Below, in pieces: positions 6,183 to 12,366 of a DNA stretch of 16,743 bases. Where the stretch lies: NCBI GenBank assembly GCA_900543275.1, contig UQQL01000046.1:1-16743 (forward strand), read 5' to 3'. A program made the position numbers and the translations under genes. Origin of the DNA: an uncultured Collinsella sp. (lineage in GTDB: Bacteria; Actinomycetota; Coriobacteriia; Coriobacteriales; Coriobacteriaceae). How positions within the stretch are numbered: the first letter of the stretch is position 1; every line of letters starts with the position of its first letter. The notes under the pieces are model-generated. The model was not told the DNA's origin. It made no database searches and saw only the letters and a list, made by a program, of their open reading frames with translations.

Positions 6183-7106
6183 TTACAGCTTGGCGTCGAT
6201 GTCGACGCTCTGATACGTAGGGGTCTGCTGGACATAGAGCTTGATGCCCATGTCGAGCAGCTGGTTGACGTCGGCCTTCTGGGTGGCGTCGAGGAAGACG
6301 GAGCTGTCCTTGCCGCCGACCTGATCGGCACCGTCGTGGTTGGCGGTGGCGCCCAGGTTGATGGCGTCGAGCTTGTAGCCCTGGCAGAACTGCAGCATCT
6401 CGGCCGTGTTGCCAAAGACGAACATGACGCGCTCGCCGAGGGTGTTGAGCTTGTCCATCTTGGCGAGGGCACGCTCGACGGTGAAGACGTTCAGGCGCAC
6501 GCCCTGGGGCTTGGCCAGCTTAAGAGCGCCCTTCTTGATGTCATCGTTGGCGGCAGCGTTGTCGACGACGATGATGCGCTCGGCCTGAACCTTGGTGGTC
6601 CAGGTAAAGACGACCTGGCCGTGCAGCAGACGGTAGTCAAGACGTGCGAGGACGATCTTGGCGGGACCGGAGCTGTGACGGGGCGCCTTGGCCTTCTTAG
6701 TGGGGGCCGCGGCAGCCTCGACCGGTGCGTTGGGGTTGGTCAGACCGGTGCGGGCCTCGTTGATGAGGGCCGCGAGCTCGGCGCCCTTGACGGGGACGGG
6801 GCTCATAGCGAGCGTGAGCGCCAGCGGGATGTTGAAACCGCTGATCACCGTGAACTTCGTGCCGTTCTTGGAAAGCTCGACCATGCTGTTGTTGACCGAG
6901 CTGCCGAGCATATCGGTCAGCACATAGACGGTGTCGTCCGCGTTGAACGTGGCGATCATGGCCTCAACCTTGTTGGTGATGGGCTCCTTGTCGTCACGAG
7001 CAAGCGACACGACGTGGACGTTCGACACGTCGCCGAGAACCATCTCGAGCGTGTCTTTGGCGCCTGCGGCCAGGCCGCCATGAGATGCGAGAATGATCTG
7101 ATTCAT
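6183..7106 (-). CDS. PTS mannose-family IIA-IIB fusion protein
   Basis: The 307-residue cytoplasmic phosphotransfer protein has two domains. IIA spans residues 1 to about 120, with His9 in ASHGGLAAG as the likely phosphohistidine. IIB spans about 149-307, with His162 in RLDYRLLHGQV as the likely second phosphohistidine. An Ala/Pro/Lys linker (about 122-148) joins them. Phosphate would pass from HPr to His9, to His162, then to the sugar entering through IIC-IID. AGGAGGAGG lies 6 bases before the ATG. It is the first gene of the operon, behind a promoter with a perfect TATAAT box. Fused IIAB is known (E. coli ManX), whereas gfr-type systems as I recall have separate IIA and IIB. Confidence 0.95.
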   Translation of the reverse strand: MNQIILASHGGLAAGAKDTLEMVLGDVSNVHVVSLARDDKEPITNKVEAMIATFNADDTVYVLTDMLGSSVNNSMVELSKNGTKFTVISGFNIPLALTLAMSPVPVKGAELAALINEARTGLTNPNAPVEAAAAPTKKAKAPRHSSGPAKIVLARLDYRLLHGQVVFTWTTKVQAERIIVVDNAAANDDIKKGALKLAKPQGVRLNVFTVERALAKMDKLNTLGERVMFVFGNTAEMLQFCQGYKLDAINLGATANHDGADQVGGKDSSVFLDATQKADVNQLLDMGIKLYVQQTPTYQSVDIDAKL

Positions 7107-7122
7107 CTTGCCTCCTCCTTTT

Positions 7123-7166
7123 CGTTATGGTCATTATAACGTCTTATACGTTGCTTATATTGATAA
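7123..7166 (-). promoter_or_regulatory. PTS operon promoter with overlapping operators
   Basis: A perfect -10 box TATAAT (minus strand, 7133-7138) lies 27-32 bases before the IIA-IIB start; no strong -35 box is visible. It is embedded in an inverted repeat, CGTTAT-N7-ATAACG (7123-7141). Next to it is ACGT-N5-ACGT (7139-7151, extendable to AACGT-N5-ACGTT). ATATTGATAA (7157-7166) follows. The blocks are shared with the first GntR gene (1117-1157), and CGTTATGGTCATTATA (7123-7138) matches 8434-8449 at 14 of 16 bases. Overlap with the -10 box suits repression by a GntR protein. Confidence 0.6.
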
Positions 7167-7245
7167 TTAGTATATAAACCGTTCGCGGGTGAAAAACGAC
7201 CGTTGGCGGGTTTAACGCAATCGAAACGATGGTCTTGGGTAGGTC

Positions 7246-7282
7246 GGCGCTGGCTAGGCGCCGCCCGATCAAACGCCGGGCG
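7246..7282 (-). terminator. Possible terminator hairpins after the EamA gene
   Basis: Two overlapping GC-rich hairpins lie 29-65 bp past the EamA stop codon: CGCCCG (7262-7267) with CGGGCG (7277-7282), and GGCGC (7246-7250) with GCGCC (7258-7262). Neither has a T-tract on the minus strand, so termination is only a possibility. The rest of 7167-7310 shows nothing else that I can assign. Confidence 0.3.
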
Positions 7283-7310
7283 CTACCTGCTCAAACACAC
7301 CGCCAATCCC

Positions 7311-8393
7311 CTATCGCACGAAGTACCAGGGGCTTTCCTGCACGGTGGGCTCCAGCGCAATGCCCGTGCGCTCGCGGAAGAGATCCATGTCCTGCGATTT
7401 CTCCGTCCACCACGCGTTGGGCTTAAAGGTCATGCTCTCAACGACATGGCCGACAAACACACTGTTGCGCAGCTTGGAAAAGTCGGTGTTCATAATCACG
7501 ATGGACGCGAGCACCAAAACGATGCCCAGAACTTTGATCGCGCCGGCGGGCTCGGCGTAGACACCAATGCCCAGCAGTACGGTGACGACTGTCTCGAATG
7601 ACATTACGACGGGAACTTTCGACGTCTCGAGCCCCATGGACAGACCCTGCATATATAAGATGTAAGCCACGGCTGTGGGGATGAGTCCAAAGCCAAGGAA
7701 CAGCAGCAGCAGCTGTGGCGACATTGCCGCGGCGACATCCGGCCACGGAGCCGCGATAGCTGCCATAACCGCACCGCCAAAAACAAAGCCCCAAAACGTG
7801 ACAGCCAGCGGGTGGACCGTCTTGGTTGCTATCCGGCTAAACACCGCGAGCGACGCACCACAAAGGCCTGCAATCACGCCCGACGTGACGCCCCAAACCG
7901 AAAAATGAAAACCGGAAAGGTCGCCATTGGTCACCGCAAGCACACAGCCAACGATGTTAAAGACAATGGCAACGAGCTTGTTGAGGGTCACGTCCTCGCG
8001 ATAAAGGACGCGGCCGAGCGCGACGCCAAACACCGGCGACGTGTAGAGCAGCACCGATGCCGTGGACATGCCCACCTCGCGCATGCACTCGTAATAGCAG
8101 GTGTTGGCGGCAGCCAAACCGACGATACCGACAAGCGCGCAGGAAACAAGCTCTTTAGGGCTTGCCTTGAACAGGGTCAGCGGACCCTGAACCACGGTAG
8201 ACCCCTCACCCGGACGGCAGCCCATAAACATCAGGACCGGCGCCAAGATAAGCGCTCCGACCAACAAGCGAAAGGCAGCCATGCTCTGGGACGAAACGCC
8301 CATGGCCGAGATGCCGTTTACAAAGATTCCGATGCTGCCCCACATAAGCGCGGCGATCAGCACCAGCACATAGCCCAGATTGCTCCTCTTCAA
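7311..8393 (-). CDS. EamA/DMT-family transporter
   Basis: The protein is about 360 residues with ten hydrophobic helices in two EamA repeats (LVLIAALMWGSIGIFVNG opens the first; VTSGVIAGLCGASLAVFSRI opens the second). The family mostly exports amino acids or other small metabolites. I chose a TTG start at 8393 because a very strong GAGGAGG lies 5 bases upstream. The in-frame ATG at 8429 has no ribosome site and sits on the predicted transcription start. After the last helix comes a polar tail of about 58 residues (from NTDFSKLRNS), longer than usual for EamA proteins. An operator-like motif upstream matches the PTS promoter, suggesting co-regulation. Export of the amino acid freed by the deglycases is an attractive but untested role. 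Confidence 0.88.
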   Translation of the reverse strand: MKRSNLGYVLVLIAALMWGSIGIFVNGISAMGVSSQSMAAFRLLVGALILAPVLMFMGCRPGEGSTVVQGPLTLFKASPKELVSCALVGIVGLAAANTCYYECMREVGMSTASVLLYTSPVFGVALGRVLYREDVTLNKLVAIVFNIVGCVLAVTNGDLSGFHFSVWGVTSGVIAGLCGASLAVFSRIATKTVHPLAVTFWGFVFGGAVMAAIAAPWPDVAAAMSPQLLLLFLGFGLIPTAVAYILYMQGLSMGLETSKVPVVMSFETVVTVLLGIGVYAEPAGAIKVLGIVLVLASIVIMNTDFSKLRNSVFVGHVVESMTFKPNAWWTEKSQDMDLFRERTGIALEPTVQESPWYFVR

Positions 8394-8433
8394 CGCAGCC
8401 TCCTCAGTATTATTTCCAATATGTCTCATGCTA

Positions 8434-8461
8434 CGTTATAGTCGTTATATACATTTTTCAA
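8434..8461 (-). promoter_or_regulatory. EamA gene promoter and operator-like motif
   Basis: On the minus strand, TTGAAA (8456-8461) and TATAAC (8435-8440) form a plausible promoter with a short 15-bp spacer. CGTTATAGTCGTTATA (8434-8449), a 9-bp-period direct repeat, overlaps the -10 box and matches CGTTATGGTCATTATA at the PTS operon promoter (7123-7138) at 14 of 16 bases. This suggests control by the same regulator. Confidence 0.5.
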
Positions 8462-8490
8462 GGCACAAATCGGCGAACGGGAAATCTCTC

Positions 8491-8570
8491 GACACAAGGA
8501 GTGTCCCCAACTGCCGGCACAAAAGGAACATCCCTAACTGCCGGCAGAAAGGGAACGTCCCCAAGTGCCG
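8491..8570. repeat. Three tandem copies of a 26-27-bp repeat
   Basis: Units at 8491-8516, 8517-8543 and 8544-8570 share the pattern GnCAnAAnGGnnnnTCCCnAA-CTGCCG. Unit cores read AAGGAGTGTCCCC, AAGGAACATCCC and AGGGAACGTCCCC. The family core also appears at 83-118, 4397-4425 and 10609-10627. The array lies between the second SIS gene and the EamA gene, in a 287-bp space without a gene. Confidence 0.75.
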
Positions 8571-8577
8571 CTCTAGC

Positions 8578-8644
8578 AGTTGCGGTGAAATAGTTCTCAA
8601 ACAGAGGCTTCACACTCCCAAACAGGAACTATTCCACCGCAACT
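8578..8644 (-). repeat. Long inverted repeat after the second SIS gene
   Basis: Arms 8578-8597 and 8625-8644 are 20 bp each and pair at 18 of 20 positions around a 27-base loop. Read on the minus strand, one of the two exceptions becomes a G-U wobble, so the fold favours minus-strand RNA. It starts 36 bp after the SIS stop codon. There is no T-tract. It may be a 3'-end stabiliser, a processing site or a repetitive palindromic element. Confidence 0.65.
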
Positions 8645-8680
8645 CATGAGGGGTATTGGGCTGTTAGGCCGCTCTATCCC

Positions 8681-9673
8681 TTAGTAATCCAGCTTCCACA
8701 TGTAACGGCGCGTCATGTAGTCCTTGTGGGTGACGGCGGAGAGCGCACGCATGTAGACGTTGTTGAGGATCGGGGCAAAGATCAGGTGGTTGAAGTACTC
8801 GCTCACGCTGTCCTTGATGTCGTTGAGGCCGAGCTCCTTGGCGTCGAGCTGGTAGACGCGCTCACCACCGTACTGGTTGACAAAGCGAATGCCGCGCTCG
8901 TCGTTGCAGCGGCTGCGGCCGACGCTGATGAGCTGGAACAGCGAGGTACGCTTGTCCAGGATCTCGAAGGGACCGTGGAAGAAGTCGCAGGTGTTGATGG
9001 TGCAGGAGTCGATCTGCAGCATCTCCTGCACGTTGCAGATGCTAAAGACGTAGGCGGCACCAAAGAGCGGGCCCTGAGCCATAACGTTGATGCAGGGCTT
9101 GTCGGCGTTCTGCTCGGCCCACTTGGCAGCGAGCGGACGGGTGTACTCGACAGCCTTGCGATAGATGGGGTCGACCAAGTCGAAGGCGGCCATAGCGGTC
9201 TCGTACTCGGCATAGCCCTCGGTCTGCTGCGTGAGCTCCATGGCGATCATGGTCACGACGGCGGAGTTGGTGCGGCCCATGCAGGACTCGTCGACGGCCA
9301 AGCTGTCGTACTGGATCTTGTAGTCGCAGACCTCGGTGAGGCCGGACTCGTCAACATAGATGGCGATGGTGCTGGCGCCGTGGTCCTTGGCGACCTGGGC
9401 GGCGACGATGGTCTCCTTGGTGCCGCGCATGGACACGACGACGGCCAGGGTGTTCTCGTTGACGTAGGCAGGGGTTGCGTGCACGAACTCGTTGCTGGTG
9501 TAGCTGGAGCTCACGACCTGCGTGGCCTCGTGCTCCATAAAGTACTGAGCAGGATAGTTGCCGCCGTTGGATCCGCCGGCGCCAATCCACACGACGCGCC
9601 TGATGCCGCCCTTGTCTGCCTTGTCAGCCAAAACCTGGGAGACGACATCCTTAACCTGTTCCTGAGTAGTCAT
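8681..9673 (-). CDS. Second FrlB-like SIS-domain deglycase, diverged
   Basis: The 330-residue double-SIS protein is a paralogue of the gene at 3323-4306. It keeps the FrlB landmarks: WIGAGGSNGGNYPAQYF, EMLQI, FFHGPFEI and the C-terminal RRYMWKLDY. The catalytic pair is conserved, Glu217 and His233, again 16 residues apart. Two differences stand out. The GE before the histidine motif is CD (residues 229-230). The phosphate loop is one residue shorter, SMRGTKET where the paralogue has SLGGSTPET. These suggest a related but different phosphorylated substrate, as with the fructoselysine and glucoselysine deglycase pair of gfr systems. AAAGG lies 10 bases before the ATG. It is divergent from the second GntR gene, which probably regulates it. 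Confidence 0.88.
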   Translation of the reverse strand: MTTQEQVKDVVSQVLADKADKGGIRRVVWIGAGGSNGGNYPAQYFMEHEATQVVSSSYTSNEFVHATPAYVNENTLAVVVSMRGTKETIVAAQVAKDHGASTIAIYVDESGLTEVCDYKIQYDSLAVDESCMGRTNSAVVTMIAMELTQQTEGYAEYETAMAAFDLVDPIYRKAVEYTRPLAAKWAEQNADKPCINVMAQGPLFGAAYVFSICNVQEMLQIDSCTINTCDFFHGPFEILDKRTSLFQLISVGRSRCNDERGIRFVNQYGGERVYQLDAKELGLNDIKDSVSEYFNHLIFAPILNNVYMRALSAVTHKDYMTRRYMWKLDY

Positions 9674-9711
9674 CGTGCATCAGCCTTTCTTCTCGTTTGA
9701 TGCTCTCGATG

Positions 9712-9731
9712 GCATACAAGTTATATACATG
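9712..9731. promoter_or_regulatory. Operator 1 of the divergent GntR/SIS region
   Basis: GCATACAAGTTATATACATG matches 9851-9870 at 17 of 20 bases. Each copy holds two ATACA half-sites 11 bp apart, one helical turn. This copy overlaps a possible -10 box TATAAC for the SIS gene on the minus strand, 15 bp from TCGACA. A reversed half-site, GTTGTATGC, lies at 9750-9758. Confidence 0.6.
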
Positions 9732-9850
9732 TTTTGGCTATGTCGACTAGTTGTATGCTATATTTGTCTTAGAAATTTTGCTGGTAAAGTTTTCGGCAAT
9801 CCATTATCAGCGGTTTTGTTGTCATGTTGGATACATGCTTGGTTCAGTAA

Positions 9851-9870
9851 GCATACAGGTTAGATACAGG
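9851..9870. promoter_or_regulatory. Operator 2, directly upstream of the second GntR gene
   Basis: GCATACAGGTTAGATACAGG is the second copy of the operator at 9712-9731, in the same orientation. It ends 8 bases before the GntR ATG, covering the weak ribosome site. It also covers a possible -10 box TAGATA (9861-9866), 16 bp from TTGGTT. If that box is used the transcript is nearly leaderless. The arrangement suggests autorepression. Confidence 0.6.
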
Positions 9871-9878
9871 TTGTTCGC

Positions 9879-10601
9879 ATGAGCACTTCGTCAAAAAAGA
9901 ACTTGGCCCAATACGAGCGTCTGGCGGGTACGCTGCGTGACCGCATCGCCGCCGGCATCTACGCGCGCGGAGACAAGCTGCCGTCCGAGATGGAGCTCAT
10001 GGACGAATCGGGGCTGTCGCGCAGTACCGTGCGCCACGCGCTTAAGGTGTTAGTTGACGAGGGCTTGATTCGAACCGAGCGCGGGCGCGGCGCCTTTGTG
10101 ACCGACACGCCGGCGCTCCACGAGAACAACTTGGTGTTTTCGAGCTATACGGCGCAGATCCAGGGACAGGGTATGAAGCCCACCACGCGCACGGTGGACT
10201 CGGGCTTTGCCAAAGCAATGGGCAGCGTGGCCAAGTTCTTTGACGCTAGCGTGGGCAGCAAGCTTGTCAAACTTGTCCGCCTGCGTTACCTGGACGATGC
10301 GCCGCTGTGCCTGGAGACCACCTATTTGCCGCCAAGCTTTGGGTCGCTCATCGATCGCGATATCAACGGTTCGCTCTACGCCACGCTGCGCCAGGAGTTC
10401 CATCGTGCGCCGGCGCAGGGGCATAAGACCTTTGAGGTGTGCTATGCCTCGCAAAACGAGGCGTTTTTGCTCAACGTTGAGCGCGGACAGGCGCTGATCC
10501 TGATCACCGACTACGTCTACGACACCGACGGCCGCCCGCTCCATGTCTCCAAGCGCATCCAACGCACCGACCGCGCCAAATACACCGAGCCCATCGGCTA
10601 A
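9879..10601 (+). CDS. GntR-family (HutC/UTRA) transcriptional regulator
   Basis: The 240-residue regulator has a winged helix-turn-helix at about residues 10-78 (KLPSEMELMDESGLSRSTVR, wing GRGAFV) and a UTRA effector domain at about 90-235. It is clearly distinct from the regulator at 360-1079. It faces the second SIS gene across 205 bp containing two copies of a 20-bp operator-like repeat and extra half-sites. It is therefore likely to repress both itself and that gene. The ribosome site is poor (AGG about 8 bases upstream) and overlaps the operator. Its stop codon lies within a terminator shared with the converging acetyltransferase gene. The effector is unknown; a phosphorylated fructosamine is the natural guess. 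Confidence 0.93.
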   Translation: MSTSSKKNLAQYERLAGTLRDRIAAGIYARGDKLPSEMELMDESGLSRSTVRHALKVLVDEGLIRTERGRGAFVTDTPALHENNLVFSSYTAQIQGQGMKPTTRTVDSGFAKAMGSVAKFFDASVGSKLVKLVRLRYLDDAPLCLETTYLPPSFGSLIDRDINGSLYATLRQEFHRAPAQGHKTFEVCYASQNEAFLLNVERGQALILITDYVYDTDGRPLHVSKRIQRTDRAKYTEPIG

Positions 10602-10638
10602 CCACCACAAAGGGGACAGGCACCTTCGTGGTGGTTTT
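10600..10638. terminator. Bidirectional terminator between converging genes
   Basis: AACCACCAC (10600-10608) pairs with GTGGTGGTT (10628-10636). Past one A/C mismatch, AAGG (10610-10613) pairs with CCTT (10623-10626) around a loop containing GGACAGG. TTTT follows on the plus strand. The stem overlaps the GntR stop codon (10599-10601) and abuts the acetyltransferase stop codon (10637-10639), so it can serve both genes. Confidence 0.8.
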
Positions 10639-11218
10639 AGGCGAGGAGGTCGGGAAACCAGGTTGGTTTGGGCTGGTTGGGCGTGCGCTCGGCCAGGACC
10701 AACTCCATCCAACACATGTCGTACCAGCGACCGAACTTTTGAGCGCAGCGGTCGAAGGCACCCACCAGGCGATACCCCATATGGGCATGGAAATCCTGAC
10801 TGTTGTGCGTTAGATACTCGTCGTCCTTGTCGTGCGGCACGGCGATGAGGGCGCACATGTTGGTGATGCCCATCGCGATCAGGCATTGCTTGAGCGCGTC
10901 ATGCAGCTTGCGGCCCAGCCCGCCGTGACGCATATCACGTGCCAAGTAGATCGACGTCTCGACCGACCAGTCGTATGCCTCGCGGCTGTTAAGCGGACTC
11001 ACGTAGGCATAGCCTACCGGACGCCCGTCCAACTCCATCACCAAATACGGATAGCGCTTGAGCGTACGCTCGATGCGTCCGGCGAACTCCTCAACGCTCG
11101 GCACCTCGTATTCGCAGGTAATCGCCGTCTGACGCACATACGGCTCATAGATGGCAAGCAACGCCGGCGCATCATCGGGCGTCGCCAGGCGAATCGTCGG
11201 CTCGGACATCTCGCTCAT
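10637..11218 (-). CDS. GNAT N-acetyltransferase, phosphinothricin-acetyltransferase-like
   Basis: The 193-residue GNAT-fold enzyme carries the acetyl-CoA pyrophosphate loop RHGGLG (97-102) after a long beta-strand. It ends with FGRWYDMCWME, a signature of the Pat/Bar/YncA-like branch. That branch acetylates amino groups of methionine derivatives, phosphinothricin or related amino acids; the true substrate here is unknown. The N-terminus IRLATPDDAPALLAIYEPYV also fits. AAGGG lies 4 bases before the ATG. The last 15 or so residues (NQPKPTWFPDLLA) extend past the usual fold. It converges with the second GntR gene, and is separated from the upstream aldolase gene by a strong terminator. Confidence 0.9.
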   Translation of the reverse strand: MSEMSEPTIRLATPDDAPALLAIYEPYVRQTAITCEYEVPSVEEFAGRIERTLKRYPYLVMELDGRPVGYAYVSPLNSREAYDWSVETSIYLARDMRHGGLGRKLHDALKQCLIAMGITNMCALIAVPHDKDDEYLTHNSQDFHAHMGYRLVGAFDRCAQKFGRWYDMCWMELVLAERTPNQPKPTWFPDLLA

Positions 11219-11233
11219 ACAACCCTTCTCCCC

Positions 11234-11278
11234 AAAAACAAAGGCCGCCCTGCGCCAAGCTCAGGCGCAGGGCGGCCC
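11234..11278 (-). terminator. Strong intrinsic terminator after the threonine aldolase gene
   Basis: GGCCGCCCTGCGCC (11243-11256) pairs perfectly over 14 bp with 11264-11277 around a 7-base loop. On the minus strand it is followed by TTTGTTTTTGG. It lies 18 bp past the aldolase stop codon. Confidence 0.93.
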
Positions 11279-11295
11279 CTCGTCATTACATCAGG

Positions 11296-12321
11296 CTACA
11301 GGACAGCCGCCAACGCGTCGATGTCCTCCTGCGTCGTGGCCCAGCTGGTGCAAAAACGCACCACCGTATGAGTGTCGTCGTACTTTTCCCAGTACTCGAT
11401 CGCCGCATGCTCGCGAATGCGGGCCATATCCTCGTTGGGCAGAATCACGAACTGTTGGTTCGTAGGCGTCTCCAAGAAGAACTCGTAGCCGCGCTCATGC
11501 AGCACGCGGCGCAGCGCCTGAGCCGTCTCAATCGCCTGGCGACCGATCTCAAAATACAGGCCATTGGTAAAGAGCGCCTCAAACTGCACGCCCGTCAGGC
11601 GGCCCTTGGCCAGCAGCGCGCCGTGCTGCTTAATGCGCGGAATGGGATGCGCCGGAGCGTGCATGCCGCAGAACACCACAGCCTCGCCGCAGAGCGCGCC
11701 GCACTTGGTGCCGCCAATGTAGAATACGTCGCACAGCTGCGCCAGCTCGGGCAGGGTAATGTCGCACTCATCGGCCGCCAGCGCATAGGCCAGGCGGGCG
11801 CCATCCACAAACAGCGGAATCTCGCGCTTCTGGCACACCGCATGGATTGCCGCGAGCTCAGCCTTGGAGTACAGCGTGCCGTACTCGGTCGACAGGCTCA
11901 CATACACGGCGCCCGGAAACACCATGTGCTCACAGCTCTCGTTTTCGTAGAACACTTGGATATAGTTTTCGAGATCCTCGGCGTGCATCTTGCCCTCGTA
12001 GCCGGGGATGGTGAGCACCTTGTGGCCGCCAAACTCGATGGCGCCCGCCTCGTGGCAGGCAACGTGGCCGGTCTCGGCGGCAACCACGCCCTCGTACGGC
12101 GCGAGCAGCATGTCAATCACCGTCGCGTTGGCCTGCGTGCCGCCCACCAGAAAAAACACGTCGGCATCGGGGGCCTGGCAGGCCTCGCGAATAAGTTGCT
12201 TGGCACGCTCGGTATGTGCATCGGTACCGTAGCCGGGCTGCGGCTCCATATTGGTGTCGACGAGCGCCTGCAGCACCGCCGGATGGGCGCCGTGGGAATA
12301 GTCGTTGTTAAACGCGAGCAT
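11296..12321 (-). CDS. ltaE: Low-specificity L-threonine aldolase family, PLP-dependent
   Basis: The 341-residue fold-type I PLP enzyme is likely to split threonine or allo-threonine into glycine and acetaldehyde. Visible landmarks are NDYSHGAHP at the N-terminus, GGTQAN (60-65), His86 in ETGHVACHEAGA as the ring-stacking residue, Asp173 and Arg176 in VDGARL, and Lys206 in FYIGGTKCGAL as the PLP lysine. GAGAGG lies about 7 bases before the ATG. It starts 45 bp after the PAP2 gene and is the last gene before a strong terminator, so PAP2 and aldolase could share a transcript from mfd. The ltaE name rests on family resemblance. Length and motifs are complete. Confidence 0.9.
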   Translation of the reverse strand: MLAFNNDYSHGAHPAVLQALVDTNMEPQPGYGTDAHTERAKQLIREACQAPDADVFFLVGGTQANATVIDMLLAPYEGVVAAETGHVACHEAGAIEFGGHKVLTIPGYEGKMHAEDLENYIQVFYENESCEHMVFPGAVYVSLSTEYGTLYSKAELAAIHAVCQKREIPLFVDGARLAYALAADECDITLPELAQLCDVFYIGGTKCGALCGEAVVFCGMHAPAHPIPRIKQHGALLAKGRLTGVQFEALFTNGLYFEIGRQAIETAQALRRVLHERGYEFFLETPTNQQFVILPNEDMARIREHAAIEYWEKYDDTHTVVRFCTSWATTQEDIDALAAVL

Positions 12322-12366
12322 GGCAATCCTCTCTTACCGGGTATCGGCCAGATGATTCAAACGGGG

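Noticed and set aside
8491..8570. CRISPR array
   Set aside because: The units are contiguous with no spacers, only three copies, and no cas genes are near.
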